Shown: positions 35,207 through 43,700 of the stretch, in pieces
Position numbering within the stretch: position 1 is the stretch's first letter
Layout of the letters: each line of letters opens with the position of its first letter
DNA from: Paenibacillus glycinis
GTDB taxonomy: Bacteria; Bacillota; Bacilli; Paenibacillales; Paenibacillaceae
Assembly: GCF_009909185.1 (NCBI RefSeq)
Contig: NZ_JAAAMV010000033.1
Location: 1 to 64,000 of the forward strand
Direction of reading: 5' to 3'
Length of the DNA stretch: 64,000 nt
Program-made: the position numbers and the translations under genes
Notes under the pieces: model-generated
Told to the model about the DNA's origin: nothing
Seen by the model: the letters and a program-made list of their open reading frames with translations, nothing else
Databases searched by the model: none

Positions 35207-35236
35207 CATGAACATTTCGATGCCGAATGCCGGCGA

Positions 35237-35587
35237 TTATTGCACGACCGAGTTGAAGGACATGATCCAGACGGAGCTTGCAACGATCACGACGACGATG
35301 AACAGGCCCAGGATCAACGTCATGACGTTGTACTTCGGTCCTTCGCCTTCGCGGATATGCATGAAGAACAGCAGTTGCACGAGCAGTTGAATCACGGCCA
35401 TCGTCACGATGGTAATGATGATGCCGTTTTTGCTCATGTTCGTTTGGAAGACGACGAGCAGCGGAATGACGGTCAGCACGATCGACAGAATGAACCCAAT
35501 GACGTAGGCTTTGAGAGATCCGTGATTCTCGTGCTCGTCGTGATGGCCGTGGCCGTGATCGGCCGCGCCCGCAGGATGTTGGCTCAT
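35237..35587 (-). CDS. qoxD: Quinol oxidase subunit IV
   Basis: A 116-residue membrane protein with three helices, preceded by a His-rich N-terminus (DHGHGHHDEHENHG). It matches the CyoD/QoxD family (IQLLVQLLFFMHI in helix 2). Subunit IV helps assemble the binuclear heme-copper centre. The start codon directly abuts the stop codon of subunit III. It is the last gene of the four-gene operon, 30 bases before its terminator. Confidence 0.9.
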   Translation of the reverse strand: MSQHPAGAADHGHGHHDEHENHGSLKAYVIGFILSIVLTVIPLLVVFQTNMSKNGIIITIVTMAVIQLLVQLLFFMHIREGEGPKYNVMTLILGLFIVVVIVASSVWIMSFNSVVQ

Positions 35588-36211
35588 CTACATCACCCCC
35601 ATGAGATAAACGATCGTGAAGAGGAAGATCCACACCACGTCGAGAAAATGCCAGTACAAGCTGATAACGGTGATTTTCCGCCGGGTCACCGAGGTAATGC
35701 CGCGCATCTTGAGCTGAACCATCAGACCGATCATCCAAATCAATCCGACCGACACGTGAAGTCCGTGCGTGCCGACCAGCGTGAAGAAGGCGGTCAGGAA
35801 CGCGCTCGTCGAGATCGTCGCGCCTTCGTGAACCATGTTCACGAACTCGTTGATCTCGAGACCGACGAAGGAGGCGCCGAGCACCGCGGTCACGATCAAC
35901 CAACCGATCAGCTGGTTGACCTTCCCTTTGTTCATCGCCAGAACGGCCAGACCGCTCGTGAAGCTGCTCGTGAGCAAGATAAACGTTTCCGCGACGAAGC
36001 CCGGAATTTCGAACAGCTCTTTCCCCGTCGGACCGCCGTCCACATGCCCTTTAAGCACGATGTACGTGGCGAAGAGCGTACCGAAGAGCAGACAGTCGGT
36101 CACGAGGAAGATCCAGAAGCCGAGCACCTTCATCGATTCTTGATCGTGATGGCCGTGGTCATGCGAATCGGCTGCGTGCTTCGAATGGTTGTGTTCTATC
36201 GCATGCTGCAT
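35588..36211 (-). CDS. qoxC: Quinol oxidase subunit III
   Basis: A 207-residue membrane protein with five helices, of the CyoC/QoxC type (lacking the first two helices of mitochondrial subunit III). FWIFLVTDCLLFGTLFATYI and GTHGLHVSVGLIWM are family hallmarks. ATG 36211 is one base past the subunit I stop codon and has GGGAGGG about 9 bases upstream; the longer open frame is inside subunit I. It has a His-rich leader (HNHSKHAADSHDHGHH) as in subunit IV. Confidence 0.92.
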   Translation of the reverse strand: MQHAIEHNHSKHAADSHDHGHHDQESMKVLGFWIFLVTDCLLFGTLFATYIVLKGHVDGGPTGKELFEIPGFVAETFILLTSSFTSGLAVLAMNKGKVNQLIGWLIVTAVLGASFVGLEINEFVNMVHEGATISTSAFLTAFFTLVGTHGLHVSVGLIWMIGLMVQLKMRGITSVTRRKITVISLYWHFLDVVWIFLFTIVYLMGVM

Positions 36212-36212
36212 C

Positions 36213-38186
36213 TTAAACCGCCCTCCCTGCTGCCTTTTCGGTCTCGATAACTTCCTCGAGCGGCACATAATAATCGGTATCGTACGTGAACGAACGGACA
36301 AGCAGCGAGATGCCTACGCCGGCAAGTCCCGAGAACGCCATCCATTTCCAGTCGAACACGAAGCCGAAGCCGGCGATGAACCAGCAGGCGGCGAAGATGA
36401 TCGGAACGCCGGAGTTTTTCGGCATATGGATGGATTCCAGCTTCGAGACGGGCACCGGCGGAGCCGGGGCGAAGTCGCGGCGTTCCTTGTCTTCCCAGAA
36501 CGAATCGCGCTCGTCGACGACCGGCACGACCGCGAAGTTGTACATCGGCGGCGGCGACGGAATCGACCATTCCAGCGTGCGCGCGTTCCACGGATCGCCC
36601 GTCGTGTCGCGCTCGCCGTATTTGACGCTATACAGAATCTGCCAGACCTGGAACACGAAACCGATACCCATGAGGAACGCGCCGATCGTCGAGACGAGGT
36701 TAAGCGGTCCCCAACCCATGTCCCAGCCGTACGTGTACACGCGGCGCGTCATGCCCATGAAGCCAAGCGCGTATTGCGGCATGAAGCACACATAGAATCC
36801 GATATTCCACAGCCAGAACGCGTATTTGCCCAGTCGCTCGTTCAGCTTGAAGCCGAACAGCTTCGGCCACCAGTAATAGATCCCGGCGAGGTAACCGAAC
36901 ACGACGCCGCCGATCAGCACCTGATGGAAATGCGCGATCAGGAAGTAGCTGTTGTGATACTGGTAATCCGCCGGCGCCACCGCGAGCATGACGCCCGTCG
37001 CGCCCCCGACGACGAAGCACGGGATGAATGCGAGGGTCCACATCATCGGCTGCTCGAGGCGGATCCGCCCTCGGAACATCGTGAAGAGCCAGTTGAACAC
37101 CTTAGCCCCCGTCGGTATCCCGATCGCCATGGTCGCGATCGCGAAGGCGACGTTGACGTCGGCGCCCGAACCCATCGTGAAGAAGTGATGGACCCAGGTG
37201 AAGAAGGACAGGATGCTGATGCTCAGCAGCGCGAATACCATCGACTTGTACCCGAATATCCGCTTGCGCGAGAACGTGGCGACGATTTCCGAGAAGATCC
37301 CGAACGCCGGCAAGACGACGATATATACCTCGGGGTGACCCCACATCCAGATCAAGTTGATGTACATCATCGGGAACCCGCCCCCGTCCATCGTGAACAG
37401 GTGGCCGCCCATGTACCGGTCGATGAAAAGCAAGGCCAGCGTTACCGTCAAGATCGGGAACGCGAAAATAATGATGATGCTGCTGGAGAATACCGACCAC
37501 GTAAACATCGGCATTTTCATGAATTTCATGCCCGGCGCGCGCATCTTGAGAATCGTGACGATGAAGTTGATCCCCGTCGCGAGCGACCCGATCCCGGAGA
37601 TCTGGATGCCCCAGATATAGAAGTTCTCCCCGACCCCCGGACTGCCCGACATCTCCGAGAGCGGCGGATAGCTGAGCCAGCCCGCATCCGGCGATCCGCC
37701 GATGACGAAGCTGAGGTTGAACAGCATGGCGCCGAAGAAGAACAGCCAGAAGCTGACGGAGTTCAAGAACGGATACGCGACGTCGCGAGCGCCGATCTGC
37801 AGCGGCACGACCATGTTGAACAGCCCGAACATCATCGGCATCGCCATGAACAGAATCATAATCGTGCCGTGCGTGGTAAATACTGCGTTATAGTGATCCG
37901 CCTGCAGGAACTGCACGTTCGGCAGCGCGAGCTGCGTCCGCATGAGCAGCGCATCCACCCCGCCCCGGAAAAGCATGAGCAATGAGGCGAATAGATACAT
38001 AATCCCGATTTTTTTGTGATCGACGGTCGTTAGCCATTCCCGCCACAGCCAGCCCCACTTCTTGAAATAGAAGAGGACGAACAGCACGGCGATGGAAGTC
38101 AGGACGATCGAGACGTCCGCGCCGTAAATCAGCGGATCGCCCGTCACGAAAAACGAGGAGGCGAATGATTTTATACTGGCATACAT
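36213..38186 (-). CDS. qoxB: Quinol oxidase subunit I
   Basis: A 657-residue heme-copper oxidase catalytic subunit with about 15 helices. The low-spin heme ligand is in FTTHGTIMILFMAMP, the CuB His-Tyr pair is in WMWGHPEVYIVVLP, the two further CuB His are in FFTWVHHFFTMG, and the high-spin heme ligands are in NSYFLIAHFHQVLIGG. It reduces O2 to water and pumps protons. The length and C-terminal extension fit the quinol-oxidising QoxB/CyoB branch. It lies 21 bases after subunit II. Confidence 0.95.
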   Translation of the reverse strand: MYASIKSFASSFFVTGDPLIYGADVSIVLTSIAVLFVLFYFKKWGWLWREWLTTVDHKKIGIMYLFASLLMLFRGGVDALLMRTQLALPNVQFLQADHYNAVFTTHGTIMILFMAMPMMFGLFNMVVPLQIGARDVAYPFLNSVSFWLFFFGAMLFNLSFVIGGSPDAGWLSYPPLSEMSGSPGVGENFYIWGIQISGIGSLATGINFIVTILKMRAPGMKFMKMPMFTWSVFSSSIIIIFAFPILTVTLALLFIDRYMGGHLFTMDGGGFPMMYINLIWMWGHPEVYIVVLPAFGIFSEIVATFSRKRIFGYKSMVFALLSISILSFFTWVHHFFTMGSGADVNVAFAIATMAIGIPTGAKVFNWLFTMFRGRIRLEQPMMWTLAFIPCFVVGGATGVMLAVAPADYQYHNSYFLIAHFHQVLIGGVVFGYLAGIYYWWPKLFGFKLNERLGKYAFWLWNIGFYVCFMPQYALGFMGMTRRVYTYGWDMGWGPLNLVSTIGAFLMGIGFVFQVWQILYSVKYGERDTTGDPWNARTLEWSIPSPPPMYNFAVVPVVDERDSFWEDKERRDFAPAPPVPVSKLESIHMPKNSGVPIIFAACWFIAGFGFVFDWKWMAFSGLAGVGISLLVRSFTYDTDYYVPLEEVIETEKAAGRAV

Positions 38187-38207
38187 AAGTTGTGCTCCTC
38201 CTTCATC

Positions 38208-39221
38208 CTACTTGTGGTTCATTTCGCTTGAATTCATGTTGCTCATATCCATATCGCCCATGTCGTCCATGTTATCCATGTCGTGAGCGCCCTTCGTATC
38301 GGACTTTTCCTCGTCCGTGTCGACCTTATCGTCGTTGTCCTTGTCCATATCCATGTCCATGTGATGGCCGCCGTTCTTCTTCACGATGGAATCGAACAGC
38401 TCGGGCGGATAGGAAGAGAACGATTGCTCGTCGGATTTGCCCGGCGTTGCCAGCACTTCGTAGCCGGCCTCGGTCAGCGCGTTCGACGAGGACTTCACGG
38501 AATCGACCCATTTATTGAAATCGGCCTGCGATTCGGCGACGACGTTGAAGCGCATATGCGCGAATTCCTCGCCGCTGAAGTTAGCCCCGGTTCCGTAAAA
38601 TTCGCCTGTCTTGTCGGCCTGCAGCCACAACGACATGGCCATGCCCGGCATCGTGTATTCCTGACCGCCGAGCTGCGGAATCCAGAACGAATTCATCGGC
38701 GCGTCGCTCGTCAGTTCGAAATGCACCTGCACGCCCGCGGGGATATGAACGTAATTGACGGTGGCGATGTTTTGGTCCGGATATTGGAACAGCCATTTCC
38801 AGTCCAGCGAGGTAACCTGGATCTCGACCGGCTTGACGTCCGTGACCGCGGTCTTCGGCGTTCTCGCCAAAGCGTACGTATCTCTGGCCGTGTACCCGCC
38901 CAGGATGATGATGATGATGATCGGAATTCCCCACCACAGGATTTCCAGCACCTTGCTGTCGTCCCAGTGCGGTTTGTAGGGTGCCGTGTTGCCCGGTTTA
39001 TCGCGGTAGCGCACCACGATGAACACCGTAATGGCAAGAACCGGTATGACGACGATGGCACACAAGATCGCCGACAAAATAATGAGCTTGTACTGCGTTT
39101 GCGCGACGGGTCCCTGCGGGTCGAACACGACGAATTTGCCGTCGCATCCGGACAGGAGCACGGTCGTCAGCAAGCCGGTTATCAGCAGCAGCAAGCCGCG
39201 GATCGTGGAACGTTTCTTCAT
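38208..39221 (-). CDS. qoxA: Quinol oxidase subunit II with an Asp/Met/His-rich tail
   Basis: A 337-residue lipoprotein. The signal peptide ends in LLSGC, two membrane helices follow, and a cupredoxin domain occupies about residues 120-240. The Cys-x3-Cys CuA ligands of cytochrome c oxidases are absent (NFSGEEFAHMRFNVVA), so quinol is the electron donor. The last 55 residues, from HHMDMDMDKDNDD to MSNMNSSEMNHK, are almost only Asp, Met, His, Lys, Asn and Ser, lie outside the membrane, and are not part of the usual subunit. AAGGAGATG precedes the ATG. First gene of the qox operon. Confidence 0.93.
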   Translation of the reverse strand: MKKRSTIRGLLLLITGLLTTVLLSGCDGKFVVFDPQGPVAQTQYKLIILSAILCAIVVIPVLAITVFIVVRYRDKPGNTAPYKPHWDDSKVLEILWWGIPIIIIIILGGYTARDTYALARTPKTAVTDVKPVEIQVTSLDWKWLFQYPDQNIATVNYVHIPAGVQVHFELTSDAPMNSFWIPQLGGQEYTMPGMAMSLWLQADKTGEFYGTGANFSGEEFAHMRFNVVAESQADFNKWVDSVKSSSNALTEAGYEVLATPGKSDEQSFSSYPPELFDSIVKKNGGHHMDMDMDKDNDDKVDTDEEKSDTKGAHDMDNMDDMGDMDMSNMNSSEMNHK

Positions 39222-39551
39222 TTGCTACTCATCTCCTTACACATGCAAGCGTCCTTGAATGGCCCTTTGACGCTAGCATAGCAGATGACGAAGCAATTGG
39301 AACCGCCGTTAACAAAACCGTCAAGGTTCTGTTTCTTTTCAGACACTTTTCGTTCATGAGTCGTTCACGAATGGCGTAGTTAAGGGCTTTCATGGGCGCG
39401 GACCGGGAAAATAAGGAAGTATGCCCTGCAAATGCTTTTTCCGTTTTGAAGGATTTTCGGAGGTTTGCCTTCATCGTTCGGGGCGGGTTTTCGGCATGCA
39501 AAAAAGAGGCGGCGACGAATCGCTGCCTCTTGCCATGTAAGCGCTGTTATA
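39222..39551. other. Intergenic region upstream of the quinol oxidase operon
   Basis: 330 bases. The part near 39275-39280 has a minus-strand TATGCT that could be the qox -10 box, without a clear -35. The terminator of the small membrane-protein gene is at 39500-39531. I see no gene. Confidence 0.5.
39500..39531 (-). terminator. Terminator of the small membrane-protein gene
   Basis: AAGAGGC (39504-39510) pairs with GCCTCTT (39525-39531), extended inward by GCGA/CGC with one mismatch, followed by T6 on the minus strand. Confidence 0.85.
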
Positions 39552-39857
39552 TTAGGTGCGGATATGATCGAGCTGTTGGTTCGCGGCCGGTTCCTGCGGC
39601 TTGACGAATTTCGGCTGAAGCGCATGAAACAACGATCCGAGCAGCATGACCTGAATGCCCCCGATAATGAAACCGAAGCCGACCATCAGACCCAAATTCG
39701 TATCTTTGAAATTGTAGGCGAAGGCGGCGCTCATGATAATGCCGATGATCATCAAGCCTACGCCGATTCTCGGCAGCAGCGACGTCCAATACGATATTTT
39801 TTCCGCTTGCGTTGGGATACGCGTGTCCGTACCTGTTGCTTGTTGGTTGTCCTTCAT
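39552..39857 (-). CDS. Small two-helix membrane protein, unknown function
   Basis: A 101-residue protein that I do not recognise. Residues 1-25 are hydrophilic, then two hydrophobic helices follow (GVGLMIIGIIMSAAFAYNF and GLMVGFGFIIGGIQVMLLGS), then a soluble C-terminus with Pro and Gln. Both termini should be on the same side of the membrane. GGGAG lies about 10 bases before the ATG. It stands alone with its own terminator between the quinol oxidase operon and the MarR gene, so a respiratory or redox link is possible but unproven. Confidence 0.75.
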   Translation of the reverse strand: MKDNQQATGTDTRIPTQAEKISYWTSLLPRIGVGLMIIGIIMSAAFAYNFKDTNLGLMVGFGFIIGGIQVMLLGSLFHALQPKFVKPQEPAANQQLDHIRT

Positions 39858-39956
39858 GTGTGCAACACTCCCGTTGGCATATTGTGAATTTATTATATCA
39901 CAAATTTGTCACCGGGCGTTCACTTTTTGTTCAATTATTAAAAATTGTTTTCCTGC

Positions 39957-40379
39957 CTACGCTTGGCTGAAATCGAGATGGGCATAATCTTTGAATTCCA
40001 GCAGGCCGGCCCGCTTCAATTCTTCCATATGGATCTCCGACAGCTCCTCCAATATTCCCTTCGCATTCTCCGTCAAGCGGATGAAAATGCTCCGGCGGTC
40101 GCTCGGGTTCGGAAAACGCTGCACGAGGTTCAAATCCTCGCAGCGCTGGATCAGTTCGATGCACGCGTTCGGCGTGATTTGCAAGCGTTCCGCCAACTCC
40201 TTGGGCGTGGCGTGCTCGCGGCCCGGGAAACCCATGATGGACAGCATCAGCTGATGGTACTGCGGCGTGAGTCCCTTGCTGCGCGCGGCCTCCTCGCTGA
40301 AACGAATAAACTTCCGAATCTGATAACGGAAGAAAGCGAGCTGCTCGTAAATATGTTTAGGCAAACGTTCCTTGCTCAT
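39957..40379 (-). CDS. MarR-family regulator
   Basis: A 140-residue winged-helix regulator. The core contains TPQYHQLMLSIMGFPGREHA, then the recognition region TPKELAERLQITPNACIELI and the wing FPNPSDRRSIFIRLTENA. No Cys is present, so it is not an OhrR-type redox switch. ATG 40379 has GGAAGGGG at 9 bases; the frame extends 37 codons upstream into the direct-repeat region. It is divergent from the fused nitrate reductase gene, and inverted repeats with TGTTA/TAACA half-sites cover that gene's promoter, so it is the likely regulator. Confidence 0.88.
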   Translation of the reverse strand: MSKERLPKHIYEQLAFFRYQIRKFIRFSEEAARSKGLTPQYHQLMLSIMGFPGREHATPKELAERLQITPNACIELIQRCEDLNLVQRFPNPSDRRSIFIRLTENAKGILEELSEIHMEELKRAGLLEFKDYAHLDFSQA

Positions 40380-40451
40380 GTTCTTGGCCCCTTCCTGAAG
40401 TCGAGTCGATCCTCGGGACGACGAATGCGCGCGACGGTTGATTCCCCATGC

Positions 40452-40551
40452 ATGCTTCATATCCGATCTTCGATCGTATACGAAAACCAATCATCTTCTA
40501 GATGAATGCTTCATATCCGATCTCCGATCGTACACGAAAACCAATCATCTT
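40452..40551. repeat. Two 46-bp direct repeats
   Basis: Copies at 40452-40497 and 40506-40551, offset 54 bases, differ at two positions. Each starts ATGCTTCATATCCGATC and ends CCAATCATCTT. They lie upstream of the MarR start and immediately before the operator cluster, and could bind a regulator twice. Confidence 0.85.
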
Positions 40552-40553
40552 AG

Positions 40554-40622
40554 ATGTTATATTAAATAACATAAACCATCCAAACATGATTGACAAGAAT
40601 TATTGTGTTATATAAACTAACA
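40554..40622 (+). promoter_or_regulatory. Promoter and MarR-type operators of the nitrate reductase gene
   Basis: TTGACA (40590-40595), 17 bases and TAAACT (40613-40618). An inverted repeat ATGTTAT-N5-ATAACAT lies upstream (40554-40572), and TGTTA-N7-TAACA (40606-40622) covers the -10 box. The shared half-site suggests two dimers of the divergent MarR protein. Confidence 0.7.
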
Positions 40623-40700
40623 TTAATACTCCGTTTGTTCGTATTACGATATACTTTCTTTCGCTCGGCAAGGACAATTTACCCGGCAAGGTGATGCTGC

Positions 40701-43700
40701 ATGACAACCAAGCAAGTCAAAAGCGTATGTCCCTACTGCGGCGTCGGGTGCGGCATCGTGATGGAAGTTTCCGGCAACCGCGTGGTCAAAGTTTCCGGCG
40801 ACAAGACGCATCCCGCGAATTTCGGGCGTTTATGCACGAAGGGCAGCACCAGCGGGGCGGCGATCGCCGTATCCGGACGGATGGAATACGCCTATAAGCG
40901 TTCCTCCCGGGCGGAAGCCCCGGCGCCGCTCGGCGTGCAGCAGGCCATTCGCGAAACCGCGGGCAAGCTGCGCGCCATTCTTGACGAGCACGGCCCCGAC
41001 GCGCTCAGCTTCTACGTATCGGGCCAAATGTCGCTCGAAGCGCAATACCTCATTAATAAGCTTGCCAAGGGGTATGTAAGAACAAATAACATCGAATCGA
41101 ATTCCCGGCTGTGCATGGCGAGCGCCGGCAGCGGCTACAAGCTGTCGCTCGGGGCGGACGGCCCTCCGGGATCGTACCGGGACATGGACCGGACGGATTT
41201 ATTTTTCGTCATCGGCGCCAACATGGCCGACTGCCATCCGATCCTCTATCTGCGCATGATGGATCGGGTCAAAGCCGGCGCGAAGCTCGTCGTCGTCGAT
41301 CCCCGCCGCACCGCGACGGCGGACAAAGCCTCGCTGTTCCTGCAAATCAAGCCGGGGACCGATCTCGCGCTGCTGAACGGCTTGCTGCACCTGCTCGCGA
41401 AGAACGGCGCCGTCGACCGGGCCTTCATCGCGGAATGCACGACCGGCTGGGACGACATGCCGGCGTTCCTGGACAGCTATGACCCCGAGAACGTCGCGCG
41501 CATCACCGGCATTCCGGAAGCCGACATCAGGCTGGCGGCTCAATGGATCGGCGAGGCGCCGGAATGGATCAGCTGCTGGACGATGGGGCTGAACCAGAGC
41601 ACGCACGGAACCTGGCATACCAACGCGATCTGTAACTTGCACCTCGCGACGGGCGCCATCTGCCGGCCCGGCAGCGGCCCCTTCTCCCTGACGGGACAGC
41701 CGAATGCCATGGGCGGCCGCGAGATGGGCTATATGGGCCCGGGCCTTCCCGGACAGCGTTCCGTGCTCGCGGATCATGACCGCGGCTTCATCGAGGATAT
41801 GTGGAAGATTCCGCGCGGCACGCTGCGGACGGAGCTTGGAACGGGCACCGTCTCGATGTTCCAAAGCATGGCGGCCGGCAATATCAAAGCCTGCTGGATC
41901 ATCTGCACCAATCCCGTCGCGACCGTGCCCAACCGCAAACAGGTCATCGCCGGGCTGCAGGCGGCGGAGCTCGTCATCGCGCAGGACGCGTTCCTCGAGA
42001 CGGAGACGAACGCTTACGCGGACTACTTGCTGCCCGGCGCGCTCTGGTCGGAAGCCGAAGGCGTCATGATCAACTCCGAGCGCAATCTCACGTTGATGCG
42101 CAAAGCGGTCGAACCGCCCGGCGAAGCGATGCCGGACTGGATGATCATCGCGCGGATCGCCTGCGAGATGGGCTTCGCCGACGCGTTCGCGTACGCCTCG
42201 TCCGCCGAAGTCTACGAGGAGCTGCAGCAGGCCTGGAATCCCAAGACCGGCTACGATATCCGCGGCGCCTCCTACGACCGGTTGAGAGAAACGCCGGTCC
42301 AATGGCCTTCGGCGGCGACGGACGGAAACGACCGCAATCCGATCCGTTACCTGAACGACGGCGTCGGCCGTAAACTGACCGTTCTCGGCGACGGAAGCGT
42401 CCCGCGGCTGGCGTTCCCCACGGAAAGCGGCAAAGCGGCTTTCTTGGCCCGCCCCTTCCTCCCGCCCGCCGAAATGCCGGACGGCGCGTATCCGTTCATC
42501 CTGAATACCGGCCGCGTCCAGCACCAGTGGCATACGCTGACCAAGACCGGCAAGATCGGCACTTTGAACAAGCTGAATCCGGGGCCGTTCGTCGAGCTTC
42601 ATCCCGAGGACGCGGCTCAGCTCGGCATTCGCGACCAAGACCGCGTCGAGATCGCCTCGCGCCGGGGCAGCGCCGTGCTCCCGGCCATCGTGACGGACCG
42701 GGTCATGCCGGGGAACTGCTTCGCGCCGTTTCATTGGAACGATCTGTTCGGAAGCAACTTGGCGATCAACGAGCTGACGAGCGACGCGGTGGACCCGATC
42801 TCCTATCAGCCCGAGCTGAAATTTTGCGCGGTATCGCTCACCCGGGCGGCGGTGCCGCAAGAAGACGATGCGGCGATGCCCGATGCCGCGGCATCGATTA
42901 CTGAAGCTTCGGAAGCCGAGAGTTCGTTATACAAGGAGGAGATGTTTATGGCCAAAGTGGATACGCTGGCGAGCATGCTGGGGATCGAAGCTTCGTCGAC
43001 GATGACGCTGGACGTGCACGAGAAGATGTACGTGGCCGGATTCATCGCCAGCCTGCGGACCGACGAATCGAAGTCGGCCGCCGGGATACCCGTGCTGCCT
43101 CCGACGGCGCCGCTCGAGCAAGCCAAGCGGTTCTGGCTCGACGGCATTCTCGCCGGCATGTTCTCGCGAACGTACCTGCCCGAGCCGCCGTCCGCGCTAC
43201 CGGTCTTGGCGGCGGCTTCCGCCGGAACGACGATCGCACCTTCGCAGGGAGAAACGACGCGGCATGCCGCCGTCGGCTATGCGAATTCAGAAACGGCCGC
43301 CTCCGCAGACGTTGCAGACGGCTCCGCGAGCTCCAAAGCGGTCGTCTACGCAGACATCGCGACTGAATCCGGGATTTCAATGGCGCTCGTCCATGCAGAC
43401 GTCGCATCCACATCCGCGAATTCCAAAGCGGATGTGTATGCGACCGCCTTGCCCGCATACGGCTCGAACCGGCCGCTCGCGCCGAGAACCGGCATCACCG
43501 TCTTGTGGGCTTCGCAGACCGGCACGTCGGAAGGCGCCGCGATCGATTGCGCCAAGCGGCTCCAAGCGGCAGGCAACGACGTACGGCTCATGAACATGGA
43601 CGCCTACGACCTGACCGAGCTCACTTCCGAACGGCTGCTCGTCCTCGTCGCCAGCACCTTCGGCGACGGGGAACCGCCGGATAACGGCACGCGGTTCTGG

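Noticed and set aside
35046-35903. Long N-terminal extension of the SDR gene at 34281-35045
   Set aside because: The open frame runs antisense through quinol oxidase genes, has no family resemblance there, and a good ribosome binding site fixes the start at 35045.
35237-39221. Cytochrome c oxidase (caa3 type)
   Set aside because: Subunit II lacks the CuA Cys-x3-Cys ligands and has no heme c domain; the subunit set matches quinol oxidases.
40452-40551. Insertion-sequence ends or attachment sites
   Set aside because: The 46-bp copies are direct, only 8 bases apart, without a transposase or integrase gene; a regulatory repeat is simpler.
41199-42860. Long open frame antisense to the nitrate reductase gene
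   Set aside because: High-GC shadow frame: Arg/Gly/His-rich translation without motifs, opposite a gene with clear catalytic residues. The same applies to the long antisense frames at 301-1776, 58056-60131 and 61921-63354.
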